From NCBI GenBank assembly GCA_027449545.1, contig DAIDLI010000078.1, positions 1-32,656 on the forward strand: a stretch of DNA of 32,656 bases. Direction: 5' to 3'. The position numbers and the translations under genes are program-made. Source of the DNA: Acidobacteriaceae bacterium. GTDB lineage: Bacteria; Acidobacteriota; Terriglobia; Terriglobales; Acidobacteriaceae. Each line of letters opens with the position of its first letter. The first letter of the stretch is position 1. This document shows positions 1-8,078 of this stretch, piece after piece. The notes beneath the pieces are model-generated. The model did no database searches. It was not told the origin of the DNA and worked only from the letters and a program-made list of their open reading frames with translations.

Positions 1-51
1 AGACTATTTTTCTCGACCATTGATCCTGTCCTGGAATGCCCTGCGGCTGGG

Positions 52-1086
52 CTAATGAGCGGAGGTCCAGTCGAGGATCACCTTGCCCGCTTTGCCGGAA
101 CGCATCGCCTCGAATCCCTTTTCGAATTCATCGTAGCGATAGCGATGGGTGATCACCGGCGAGATGTCCAGGTCGGAGTCGAGCATCACGGTCATCTTGT
201 ACCAGGTCTCGTACATCTCGCGACCGTAGATGCCCTTGATGGTGAGCATGTCGAAGATCACCTGGCGCAGGTCGATTTGCACCGCTTTAGCGGGAATGCC
301 GAGGATGGCGATGCGCCCGCCGTGGCTCATGTGCGCAATCATCTCGCCGAGCGCCTGCGGGTTGCCGGACATCTCCAGGCCGACGTCGAAGCCCTCCTGC
401 ATGCCGAGCTGCTTCTCGACTTCGGCCAGCGGGGTTTCAGAGGGATTGACTGCGAGGGTTGCGCCCATTTTACGTGCCAGATCGAGCCGGAAGGGGTTGA
501 GGTCGGTGATGACGACATGGCGCGCGCCGGCGTGCTGCACCACGGGGATGGCCATCAGGCCGATGGGCCCGGCGCCAGTGATGAGCACGTCCTCGCCCAG
601 CACCGGAAACGAGAGCGCGGTGTGCACCGCGTTGCCGAAGGGGTCGAAGATGGCGGCAATGTCGCGGTTGATGCCGGGATTATGACGCCAGATGTTGGTC
701 ATGGGCAGCGTCACCAACTCGGCAAATGCGCCGGGGCGATTCACGCCCACGCCCATAGTGTGCGCGCACAGATGGCGACGCCCGGCCAGGCAGTTGCGGC
801 AACGGCCGCAGACTACGTGCCCTTCTCCGCTGACAATGTCGCCGGGAAAGAAGTCGCTGACGTTGGAGCCGACAGCCACGACCTCGCCGACGAACTCATG
901 GCCTACCGCCATGGGCACAGGAATGGTCTGCTGCGCCCACTCGTCCCAGTCATAGATGTGAACGTCGGTGCCACAGATGCCGGTGGCCTGCACGCGCACA
1001 AGGACATCGTTGATGCCGTACGAGGGTTCGGGAATGTCTTCCAGCCAGAGTCCCCGCTCCGCTTTGCTCTTCACCAAAGCCTTCAT
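52..1086 (-). CDS. tdh: L-threonine 3-dehydrogenase (zinc-dependent)
   Basis: NAD-dependent oxidation of L-threonine to 2-amino-3-ketobutyrate, a cytoplasmic step of threonine breakdown normally followed by Kbl (not in this window). The product is 344 residues, close to the 341 of E. coli Tdh. Visible are the catalytic-zinc cysteine in GICGTD (C38), the GHE motif, four clustered cysteines of the structural zinc lobe (GRCRNC and following), and the GAGPIG nucleotide-binding loop. An upstream in-frame extension to 1230 exists, but ATG at 1086 is preferred: it matches the family N-terminus (MKALVK) and has a GGAGGA ribosome site at 1093-1098, six bases upstream. It starts 25 bases after the asparaginase gene ends and is probably the last gene of that operon. 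The family assignment is secure. The choice of threonine over another polyol or amino alcohol rests on overall similarity. Confidence 0.93.
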   Translation of the reverse strand: MKALVKSKAERGLWLEDIPEPSYGINDVLVRVQATGICGTDVHIYDWDEWAQQTIPVPMAVGHEFVGEVVAVGSNVSDFFPGDIVSGEGHVVCGRCRNCLAGRRHLCAHTMGVGVNRPGAFAELVTLPMTNIWRHNPGINRDIAAIFDPFGNAVHTALSFPVLGEDVLITGAGPIGLMAIPVVQHAGARHVVITDLNPFRLDLARKMGATLAVNPSETPLAEVEKQLGMQEGFDVGLEMSGNPQALGEMIAHMSHGGRIAILGIPAKAVQIDLRQVIFDMLTIKGIYGREMYETWYKMTVMLDSDLDISPVITHRYRYDEFEKGFEAMRSGKAGKVILDWTSAH

Positions 1087-1111
1087 CGCCTGTCCTCCGG
1101 TTACTGCCAAT

Positions 1112-1624
1112 CTACTGCGTGTCGGTTCGCACGAAGGTCGCCCGTGCGCGATCTTTGCGCACTGTCTCCGCGGGGAAAAGCTGGCCGTGCATGACCACAT
1201 AGACACCCGGGGGCGCGAGCCGCGCCGCAAACAGGCTCTCGGTCAGGTTCTGCAAGCCGTCGCTGCGCTCGAAGCCCAGCGGCGCCATGGCGCCGGTCAG
1301 GATAATGGGCACGGCCGGCGCGGGAATGGCCTTCTGAATGGCCAGCCCGCTCTGGACCATGGTATCGGTGCCGTGGGTGATGACAATGGGGCAGCTCTCC
1401 GGCAGCAGGCTTTCCACCTGGCGTACCAGCCGGGCGCGGTCCTCCGAGCTCATCTCCAGGCTGTCCTTATTCATCAGCGGCATCACCCGGACGTCGGCGT
1501 CGGGCAGGCGCAGGAGGCTGAGATACTGGGCGATCTTGCTGGAGATATTTTCGACGGCCCCGGCCTGCTCGTTGTAGGCCTTCTCGATGGTCCCGCCGGT
1601 GGTAATCACGTAGATGGTCTGCAT
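1112..1624 (-). CDS. Short single-domain asparaginase-family protein
   Basis: This 170-residue protein is the N-terminal half of a type I/II L-asparaginase, which hydrolyses asparagine to aspartate and ammonia. The first catalytic threonine motif (ITTGGTIE, residues 7-14) and the second motif (THGTDTM) are present, followed by LTGAMAP and a conserved-looking VVMHGQ strand. Full asparaginases are about 330 residues with a second domain; here the reading frame stops after the first domain, and no remnant of the second domain is visible in the 25 bases before tdh. The lysine that completes the Thr-Asp-Lys triad in E. coli asparaginase II appears to align with arginine or leucine (by-eye alignment). 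The start is set at ATG 1624 because [12 protein letters not shown] is the typical beginning; the upstream GAAAGA is a weak ribosome site. Annotated single-domain homologues exist, so it may be a stable protein of altered activity. Activity is not assured. Confidence 0.8.
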   Translation of the reverse strand: MQTIYVITTGGTIEKAYNEQAGAVENISSKIAQYLSLLRLPDADVRVMPLMNKDSLEMSSEDRARLVRQVESLLPESCPIVITHGTDTMVQSGLAIQKAIPAPAVPIILTGAMAPLGFERSDGLQNLTESLFAARLAPPGVYVVMHGQLFPAETVRKDRARATFVRTDTQ

Positions 1625-1781
1625 GGGTCTTTCGCGCCGTGCGCCGCCAGCCTTCCGGCGCCCTCGAATCAGCGGATGGCCCACGGCGCCCAACCAAGCA
1701 GTCTAGACGCTTTGGGCGACTTTGCGGGCGCATATCGACAGGAAAGATTGCAGCCCGAAGCACGCCAGTAACTGCTGGACC
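1625..1781 (-). other. Intergenic gap inside the larA-like/asparaginase/tdh cluster
   Basis: These 157 bases separate the LarA-like stop from the asparaginase start on the same strand. I see no convincing gene, no strong hairpin with a T-tract and no clear promoter. A separate promoter for the asparaginase-tdh pair cannot be excluded. Confidence 0.4.
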
Positions 1782-3089
1782 TCATGATCCTGCCGCAGGC
1801 GCGGTGAGTTGCTGGGAGTCCTGTTTCAACTGCGCAAAGACGTAAGGGCCTTCCGGAATGACGGCCACGGTACAATGCGGGGGCAGGCCGCACAGCAGTG
1901 CTTCGATGGCCGCCAGGGGCGTAGGGAAGAAGCGGTCCGCGAGTCCGCCCGCTGCCTCCGGGGGAACACCGGGAACATAGAAGAGCGTTTCGAATTTCGA
2001 GCCGGTCATGGCCAGCTTTTCAAGCTGCCATTGATCGACGACCACCGGGCCACTCTCGATTTCTTTCAGATAGCCGGCATAGCTGGAAAGAGCGGCGAGG
2101 CGGGCTGTGAATTCTGGCGCGCCGACTCCCTCCGCGGATTCGCTAAAGACCAGGATCTTGCCGCCGGGCTTGACGATGTGCTGCGCCGCGGTCACGCCCT
2201 TGATGGTCTGGTAGAAGGTGAGATCGAGGGGATAGCCCGCCCCGGTGGTGATGACCGCGTCCACCGGCTCGGCGAGGAGTTCCAGTTGCGCACTGCGCAG
2301 GAAGCGGACGCCGGCGGCATGCGCCTGCACGCCGCTGCCGGCAAAGATGCCGGTGATTTCGCGGCGCCGACTGAGTGCCACATCGAGCATGAAGTCGTGG
2401 CGGGCGAGGGCCGCAATCTCCAGAAGCTCGGCGTGCAGGGGGTTCTCTTCGATGGAGCCCTCGGTGGCGGCAGCCTGGCGCATGAACCGAGGCGAGTGCA
2501 GCATCTTGATGGTTTCCTGCGCGGCCAGGCCGGGTGCGATGAGCTTTCTGCCGCCGGAGAAGCCAGCCATCAGGTGCTGCTCGATGAAGCCAAGGGTAAT
2601 GTGCAGGTCCGCATCCACGAACCTTCGATCGATATAGACGGGCGTGCCGCGGCGGGTTGTGCCGAGCGCGGCATGCGAGGTGAAGTCGCGGGCGTCGTGG
2701 TTCACCACGCGATACTCGGCGGCAATCGAAGGGCCGAGGATGGCCTGAATCTCAGCGGCGGTGGCCGGGCGGTGGAGGCCGGTGGCGATCAGAATGGTGA
2801 TGCCGTCTTTGGGGATGCCCGCCTGTTGCAGGCGCTCGAGCAAGGGCGGCAGCGTGATGGCGTTGGGAGCAGGCCGGGTGATGTCGCAGACGGAGATGGC
2901 GGCAGTGGTTTTGCCTCTGGCGATCTCGCGGAGCGCGGGAGTTCCGATGGGATGATCCAGGGCTGCGGAGAGAGCGGCTGGGAGGTCGGCGATGGGGGAC
3001 TCCTCGCGGGGCCGCAACACCTGCCACGCGGGGCCTTGCGGCAGATCGATCTCGAGTCCGGATTTTCCGAAGGCCAGGCTGACGCGCAA
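1782..3089 (-). CDS. LarA-like nickel-dependent racemase/epimerase family protein (DUF2088)
   Basis: A 435-residue member of the lactate racemase LarA family, cytoplasmic enzymes that use a nickel-pincer nucleotide cofactor bound covalently to lysine to racemise or epimerise 2-hydroxyacids. Compared with L. plantarum LarA (H108, H174, K184, H200), the same pattern appears two residues earlier: H106 in GLHRP, H172, K182 in SGGRK, and H198. CDITRP is at 68-73. All cofactor-binding positions I can identify are kept, so it is probably active. LarA homologues act on many substrates, so lactate should not be assumed. The cofactor-synthesis genes larB, larC and larE are not in this window. It starts at TTG (3089) with AGGTG a few bases upstream. 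The asparaginase gene begins 157 bases downstream on the same strand. Confidence 0.85.
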   Translation of the reverse strand: MRVSLAFGKSGLEIDLPQGPAWQVLRPREESPIADLPAALSAALDHPIGTPALREIARGKTTAAISVCDITRPAPNAITLPPLLERLQQAGIPKDGITILIATGLHRPATAAEIQAILGPSIAAEYRVVNHDARDFTSHAALGTTRRGTPVYIDRRFVDADLHITLGFIEQHLMAGFSGGRKLIAPGLAAQETIKMLHSPRFMRQAAATEGSIEENPLHAELLEIAALARHDFMLDVALSRRREITGIFAGSGVQAHAAGVRFLRSAQLELLAEPVDAVITTGAGYPLDLTFYQTIKGVTAAQHIVKPGGKILVFSESAEGVGAPEFTARLAALSSYAGYLKEIESGPVVVDQWQLEKLAMTGSKFETLFYVPGVPPEAAGGLADRFFPTPLAAIEALLCGLPPHCTVAVIPEGPYVFAQLKQDSQQLTAPAAGS

Positions 3090-3224
3090 AGGACACCTAC
3101 ACTGTGCTTTTGCAAGTATTTTCGAAGGTCAGGTCCGGAACATGCAAATCAGGGCTTGGGCAGTCGGAAACAGAGCAGAACCGGGCAGCACGGGAGCCAC
3201 AACACCCAATCACCTGCCGGCGTA

Positions 3225-3314
3225 TGGCGGAGAGAGTGGGATTCGAACCCACGTTAGAGTTTCCCCTAAACACGCTTTCCAAGCGTGCGCCTTCAACCAC
3301 TCGGCCATCTCTCC
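3225..3314 (-). tRNA. tRNA-Ser (anticodon GGA), CCA encoded
   Basis: On the minus strand a class II tRNA folds from 3314 to 3228, with encoded CCA at 3227-3225. The acceptor stem pairs GGAGAGA with TCTCTCC. The D arm reads TGGCCGAGTGGT. The anticodon stem CACGC/GCGTG closes a seven-base loop TTGGAAA with anticodon GGA. A long variable arm (TAGGGGAAACTCTA) follows, then a T arm with GGTTCGAATCC. The discriminator base is G, as usual for serine tRNA. It lies between the LarA-like gene and the GH2 gene. Confidence 0.97.
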
Positions 3315-3412
3315 AGCTAGGGTGGTCTGCCTGTTTGACTGTAGCACATCGGGCAGGCGGATTCGAAGCGGGCAGAGGAGCGCAAGGCGGCCGAGGGCGA
3401 ATGGTGAAAGCG

Positions 3413-3442
3413 TTTACTTTGGGACCCCGTTTTTGATATATC
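3413..3442 (+). promoter_or_regulatory. Candidate sigma-70-type promoter for the GH2 gene
   Basis: TTTACT (3413-3418) and TATATC (3437-3442) are separated by 18 bases and match the consensus -35 and -10 boxes at four of six positions each. Transcription would begin about 45 bases before the GTG start at 3495. This is a by-eye match in an AT-richer patch and is unproven. Confidence 0.35.
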
Positions 3443-3494
3443 TTCTTCGACTCGCACACCGCTCCGCCAAGGCCTTGAGCCGGCGTGAATTTCT

Positions 3495-6047
3495 GTGAGC
3501 ACGAGGTTCCGTTTGCCTAGCTTCTCCCGCCGCGATCTGCTCTGTTCCGGACTTACCCTTTCTGCCTCTTCCCTGCTCAGCCGCTCAGCCTGGGCGCGCA
3601 CGGCCGCGCTGCTGGCGGCGCGCCAGGAGGCCTCCGCCACGGCCCTGCCAGCACTCGCGCCGCGCGAACGGCTGCTCTTCGATTTCGGCTGGCGATTCCA
3701 GTTCGGCAACAGCAACGATCCGGCCAAGGATCTCGGCTTCGGATCGGGGCAGGAGGACTTCGCCAAGACCGGCACCTTCAAGTTCGCGAAGCCGGGCTAT
3801 GACGATTCCAAGTGGCGGGCCCTGAACCTGCCGCACGACTGGGCGGTGGAGCTGCCCTTCGTGTGGGATGAAAAGCTGAAGTCGCACGGCTACAAGCCGC
3901 TCGGCCGCCGTTATCCCGACACCAGCGTGGGCTGGTACCGGCGCGAGTTCGACATTCCTGCCAGTGATACGGGCCGGCGCATCACGGTGGAGTTCGACGG
4001 TGCCTTTCGCGATGTGCTGCTCTTCGTGAACGGGTGCTTCATCGGGCGCAGCAACAACGGATACGTGCCGTTTCACTTCGACATCAGCGACTTTCTGCAT
4101 TACGGCGGGCGCAACTGCATCGTGGCCCGCGTGGATACAACCTTCGGCGACGGCTGGTTCTATGAGGGTGCGGGGATTTATCGCCACGTGTGGCTGCGCA
4201 AGACCGACCCGCTGTACCTGGTGGACGGGGAAAGCTATGTCCGCTCCACGATGAATGGCGAGACTGCGACGCTCTCCCTCGCCACCGTGGCGCGGAATGA
4301 GGGCACAGCTCCCACTTCCGCGTTGGTGCGCTGGAAGATTCTCGATGCGGCCGGCAACACGGTTGCGCGCGTGGAGACGCCCGCGCAACAGATCGATCGC
4401 GACGGCACCGCCACGTTCAAAGCCGAGGCCCAGCTTCCGCATCCCGCCTTGTGGTCCCCGGACCAGCCGCACATCTACACAGCGGTGGTCGCGGTGGCTA
4501 CGGAGGGGACGACGCGGGATGCCGAACAGGTTTCCTTTGGCGTGCGCACCGCGCGGTTTGACGCCGAGAAGGGCTTCTTCCTCAATGGCAAGCCGATGAA
4601 GATTCAGGGGACCTGTAACCACCAGGACCACGCAGGCGTGGGTGCGGCGGTTCCCGATGCGCTGCAGGCGTACCGGCTGGCGGTGCTCAAGGAGATGGGC
4701 AGCAACGCGGTGCGCACCTCACACAACATGCCCACGCCGGAGTGGGTGGACGCCTGCGACCGCATGGGCATGATGATGATGTGCGAAACGCGGCAGATGA
4801 GTTCCAGCCCCGAGGGCCTGGCCCAACTGGAGAGCATGATCAAGCGCTACCGCAACTCGCCGTCGATCATTCTCTGGTCGATCGGGAACGAGGAAGGGCT
4901 GCTGCAGGACAAGATGGCCGAGGAAGGCGCGCGGATCGCAGCCACCATGGTGGAACGCTGCCACGAACTCGATCCCACGCGACCGGTTTCGGCGGCGGTG
5001 AATGGAGACAACAGGAAAGGCGTCTCCGATGCTCTGGACGTCATCGGCTTCAATTACAACCTGAAGTTCCCGGATGCCTTTCACCAGGAGCATCCCAACC
5101 GGCCTGTCTTTGGCTCGGAGACGGCCAGCGCGCTCTCGACGCGCGGCGAGTACAGCACCGATCCTCTGCGCAACACGGTGAGCGCATATGACGTGAATCT
5201 GCCTTACTGGGGCGAGAGCGCCGAGGCCTGGTGGAACTTCTACGCAACGCGAGCATGGGCGGCCGGCGGATTTGCCTGGACCGGGTTCGATTACCGGGGT
5301 GAGCCGACGCCCTACGGCTGGCCTTCCATCAGCTCGCAGTACGGCATTGTGGACACCTGCGGCTTTCCCAAGGACAGCTTCTTCTACTACAAGGCATGGT
5401 GGGGCAAGGAGCCGGTGCTGCATTTGTTTCCGCACTGGAACTTCGAAGGCCGCGAGGGCGAGGAGATTCCGGTATGGGTGTACTCGAACCTGGACGAGGC
5501 GGAGCTGCTGCTGAACGGCAAGAGCCTGGGACGCCAGAAGGTTCCGCATCTCGGACACGCGCAGTGGAAGGTCCGCTATGAGGCAGGCGTTCTTGAAGCG
5601 CATGGGTATCAAGACGGCAAGATGCTTCTGACCGACAGGCGCGAGACCACCGGCGCGGCCACTGCATTGCATCTCAGTGCCGATCGTGCGGAGATCAACG
5701 CCGATGGGGAAGATGTGGCGGTGATCCGGGTGGAGGCGCTCGACGGGCAAGGCCGGCCGGTGCCGACGGCGGATGAACTGGTGAGCTTCAAAGTGACAGG
5801 ACCGGGAGAGTTGATTGGCGTGGGCAACGGCGATCCCAACTGCCACGAGAGCGACAAGGGAGCGAAACGCTCGCTTTTCAATGGATTGGCTCAGGCCATC
5901 GTGCAGGCCGGCAAGCAGCCGGGGCAGATTGTGGTAGAAGCCGCGGCGGCGAGCCCTGGGACCCGGGTGGCGACTGCCCGGCTGACGATCACCGCCCGGC
6001 CGGCCAGGCCGCGGCCCGCCGTACCCGGTTCAGAACAGAGACGTTAG
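3495..6047 (+). CDS. Tat-exported GH2 beta-galactosidase-type glycoside hydrolase
   Basis: An 850-residue retaining glycosidase of family 2, most likely acting on terminal beta-galactosides or related beta-linkages outside the cytoplasm. The N-terminus carries a twin-arginine signal (SRRDLL at 11-16, followed by a hydrophobic stretch), so it should be exported folded. Order of parts: signal (1-35), sugar-binding jelly-roll domain (about 60-235), immunoglobulin-like domain (about 240-355), TIM barrel (about 360-640), then C-terminal beta domains including a DUF4982-like segment and an invasin/Ig-like segment (about 720-820). The acid/base glutamate is E466 in IGNEEG and the nucleophile E542 in FGSETAS. 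It starts at GTG 3495 without an obvious ribosome site. The gene stands alone between tRNA-Ser and korA. The exact substrate (lactose, galactan side chains, or glucuronide-like) cannot be read from sequence. Confidence 0.9.
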   Translation: MSTRFRLPSFSRRDLLCSGLTLSASSLLSRSAWARTAALLAARQEASATALPALAPRERLLFDFGWRFQFGNSNDPAKDLGFGSGQEDFAKTGTFKFAKPGYDDSKWRALNLPHDWAVELPFVWDEKLKSHGYKPLGRRYPDTSVGWYRREFDIPASDTGRRITVEFDGAFRDVLLFVNGCFIGRSNNGYVPFHFDISDFLHYGGRNCIVARVDTTFGDGWFYEGAGIYRHVWLRKTDPLYLVDGESYVRSTMNGETATLSLATVARNEGTAPTSALVRWKILDAAGNTVARVETPAQQIDRDGTATFKAEAQLPHPALWSPDQPHIYTAVVAVATEGTTRDAEQVSFGVRTARFDAEKGFFLNGKPMKIQGTCNHQDHAGVGAAVPDALQAYRLAVLKEMGSNAVRTSHNMPTPEWVDACDRMGMMMMCETRQMSSSPEGLAQLESMIKRYRNSPSIILWSIGNEEGLLQDKMAEEGARIAATMVERCHELDPTRPVSAAVNGDNRKGVSDALDVIGFNYNLKFPDAFHQEHPNRPVFGSETASALSTRGEYSTDPLRNTVSAYDVNLPYWGESAEAWWNFYATRAWAAGGFAWTGFDYRGEPTPYGWPSISSQYGIVDTCGFPKDSFFYYKAWWGKEPVLHLFPHWNFEGREGEEIPVWVYSNLDEAELLLNGKSLGRQKVPHLGHAQWKVRYEAGVLEAHGYQDGKMLLTDRRETTGAATALHLSADRAEINADGEDVAVIRVEALDGQGRPVPTADELVSFKVTGPGELIGVGNGDPNCHESDKGAKRSLFNGLAQAIVQAGKQPGQIVVEAAAASPGTRVATARLTITARPARPRPAVPGSEQRR

Positions 6048-6101
6048 AGGGAAATTCGCCAGGTTACGGGAGCGCTCGAGGAAATCTGGCCGTCCTTGAT
6101 G

Positions 6102-6129
6102 CGCGGAGGCTCAAAAAGGTAACTCCGCG
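6102..6129. repeat. Short inverted repeat downstream of the GH2 gene
   Basis: CGCGGAG (6102-6108) and CTCCGCG (6123-6129) form a 7-bp stem with a 14-base loop. There is no following T-tract, so at best it is a weak terminator or part of the korA upstream region. Confidence 0.35.
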
Positions 6130-6164
6130 GGTCGCGCTATGGGACGGCGCATCTCGTAAGTGAC

Positions 6165-6170
6165 TATAAT
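6165..6170 (+). promoter_or_regulatory. -10 box (TATAAT) of the korAB promoter
   Basis: A perfect TATAAT lies 62 bases before the korA start codon, preceded by TGAC, which is close to an extended -10. No good -35 element is seen 16-18 bases upstream. It is the best promoter-like element in the window and would give a leader of roughly 55 bases. Confidence 0.55.
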
Positions 6171-6232
6171 TTAGGGAGAGAGCGCAGAAAACCACGCTCC
6201 TTTCGAAATTTTTTGAAGGGAACTCCGCCACA

Positions 6233-8074
6233 ATGGCGACTGGAAATTTAGCCCTGGGTGAAGAACAGGGTCTCTCAAACGCGCGCCCGCGCGTGGTCAA
6301 TGACTTCAGCATCAATGTAGCCACTGTCAACGGTTCCGGCTCACAATCCGCCAACAGCGTGTTGCTGAAGAGCATCTTCGGGATGGGTGTTCCCGTCAGC
6401 GGGAAAAACCTGTTCCCCTCTAACATTGCCGGACTTCCCACCTGGTACACGATCCGCGCCAGCAAGGATGGATACGTCGCCCGCAAGCGCGACTCCGAGG
6501 TTCTGGTTGCCCTGAATCCGGAGACGGCCAAGGAAGACATCTTGGCCTTGCCGCCCGGGGGCGTAGCCATTTACGAGGAAAACCTCAATCTGAAGCAGTA
6601 CCGCGACGATGTGGTCTGCTACCCGGTTCCCTTCGACAAGATCACCGCCGCCGTCTGCACCGAGGCCAAGCTGCGCAAGCTGGTCAAGAACATGGTGTAT
6701 GTGGGCGTGGTGGCGCAACTGCTGCACATCGATCTGGCAGTGGTTGAGCAGAGCGTCAAGAAGCAGTTCTCGAAGAAGCAGAAGGTGTTCGATCTGAACT
6801 TCGGCGCCGTAAAGGCGGGCTTCGATTACGCGCAGAGCCACTTCACCAAGCAGGATCCGTACTACGTTTCCGCGATGAACGAGACGGCGGGCAAGATCAT
6901 CATCGACGGCAACGCGGCCTGCGGCATGGGCGCGGTGTTCGCGGGGGTTACGGTGGTTGCTTGGTATCCCATCACGCCCTCGACCTCGCTGGTGGAATCG
7001 ACCACCGACCTGCTGAAAAAATTCCGAATCACGCCCGAGGGCAAGGCGACCTTTGCCGTGGTTCAGGCCGAGGATGAGCTGGCCGCCATCGGCATGGTGC
7101 TGGGCGCAGGCTGGGCGGGCGCCCGCTCGATGACCGCGACCTCTGGCCCGGGTATCTCGCTGATGGCCGAGTTCTCCGGCCTGGGCTACTATGCCGAGCT
7201 GCCGGGCGTGATCTTCGACGTGCAGCGCAGCGGCCCCTCGACGGGCATGCCGACGCGCACGCAACAGGCCGATCTGCTCTCCACCGCATTCCTCTCGCAC
7301 GGCGACACCAAGCACGTGATGCTGCTGCCGGGCTCGGTGAAGGAGTGCTTCGAGATGGGCATTGCGGCTTTCGATCTCACCGAGCGGCTGCAGACGCCGG
7401 TGTTCGTGCTGACCGATCTGGATCTAGGCATGAACAACTGGATGTCGGATCCCTTCGAGTATCCGGAGAAGCCGATCGATCGCGGCAAGGTGCTGACCGC
7501 CGAGGATCTGGAACGGCTGGGCGGCTTTGCCCGCTACCGGGACGTGGACGGCGACGGCATCGGCTGGCGCACCCTGCCCGGCACCAAGCATCCCAAGGCT
7601 GCCTACTTTACCCGCGGCTCGGGACACAACGATGCCGCCGGTTATACGGAGAAGCCCGACGAATACCAGAAGGTTGTCGACCGGCTGTCGCGCAAGTTCG
7701 AGCACGCGCGCACGCTGGTGCCGGCACCGATCGCGGTCAAGAACGGCACCTCGAAGGTAGGCATTCTGGCCTTCGGCACCTCGGACTTCGCGGTCCGCGA
7801 GAGCCTGGACCAGATCGGCAACGAATACGGCAAGAGCGTCGATTACATGCGCATCCGGGCGTATCCGTTCACGCACGAGATCCACGATTTTGTGGCCTCG
7901 CACGAGCGCATCTACGTGGTGGAGCAGAACCGCGACGCGCAAATGGCCAGCCTGCTGAAGCTGGATCTTGCGGCCGAGCAGACGACCAAGCTGCGCAGCA
8001 TCCTGAACTACAACGGCCTGCCGCTCGACGCGCGCACCATTACTGACGAATTTGCGACCAAGGAGGGCCTCTAA
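6233..8074 (+). CDS. korA: 2-oxoacid:ferredoxin oxidoreductase, fused gamma-alpha subunit
   Basis: The large subunit of a two-subunit enzyme that oxidatively decarboxylates 2-oxoglutarate (or a related 2-oxoacid) to the acyl-CoA while reducing ferredoxin. It works in the cytoplasm with the next gene. Of 613 residues, about 25-200 form the gamma domain (starting at NVATVNGSGSQSAN) and about 220-600 the alpha (pyrimidine-binding) domain, with the diagnostic YPITPST at 245-251 and GNAACGMG at 226-233. The gamma-alpha fusion is typical of the archaeal/bacterial 2-oxoglutarate group rather than four-subunit pyruvate enzymes. The ATG at 6233 follows a modest GAAGGGA ribosome site. It ends one base before the korB start codon, so the two are translationally coupled. 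2-Oxoglutarate is the likeliest substrate but is not proven. Confidence 0.9.
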   Translation: MATGNLALGEEQGLSNARPRVVNDFSINVATVNGSGSQSANSVLLKSIFGMGVPVSGKNLFPSNIAGLPTWYTIRASKDGYVARKRDSEVLVALNPETAKEDILALPPGGVAIYEENLNLKQYRDDVVCYPVPFDKITAAVCTEAKLRKLVKNMVYVGVVAQLLHIDLAVVEQSVKKQFSKKQKVFDLNFGAVKAGFDYAQSHFTKQDPYYVSAMNETAGKIIIDGNAACGMGAVFAGVTVVAWYPITPSTSLVESTTDLLKKFRITPEGKATFAVVQAEDELAAIGMVLGAGWAGARSMTATSGPGISLMAEFSGLGYYAELPGVIFDVQRSGPSTGMPTRTQQADLLSTAFLSHGDTKHVMLLPGSVKECFEMGIAAFDLTERLQTPVFVLTDLDLGMNNWMSDPFEYPEKPIDRGKVLTAEDLERLGGFARYRDVDGDGIGWRTLPGTKHPKAAYFTRGSGHNDAAGYTEKPDEYQKVVDRLSRKFEHARTLVPAPIAVKNGTSKVGILAFGTSDFAVRESLDQIGNEYGKSVDYMRIRAYPFTHEIHDFVASHERIYVVEQNRDAQMASLLKLDLAAEQTTKLRSILNYNGLPLDARTITDEFATKEGL

Positions 8075-8078
8075 ATTG
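8061..8078 (+). promoter_or_regulatory. Ribosome-binding site and TTG start of korB
   Basis: A perfect AGGAGG (8061-8066) lies inside the end of korA, nine bases before TTG at 8076-8078. No in-frame ATG fits here, and the upstream frame extension to 8052 lacks its own ribosome site. The start is therefore set at TTG 8076. Confidence 0.8.

Noticed and set aside
1809..3257. 482-codon plus-strand frame opposite the LarA-like gene, ending in WRREWDSNPR
   Set aside because: It is antisense to a well-supported gene and its end is the translated antisense of tRNA-Ser, a well-known spurious protein signature. The same applies to the frames at 2992-3498 and 3104-3436.
4719..5846. 375-codon minus-strand frame opposite the GH2 gene
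   Set aside because: No domain or start signal is visible, and the plus-strand frame contains both catalytic glutamates of GH2.
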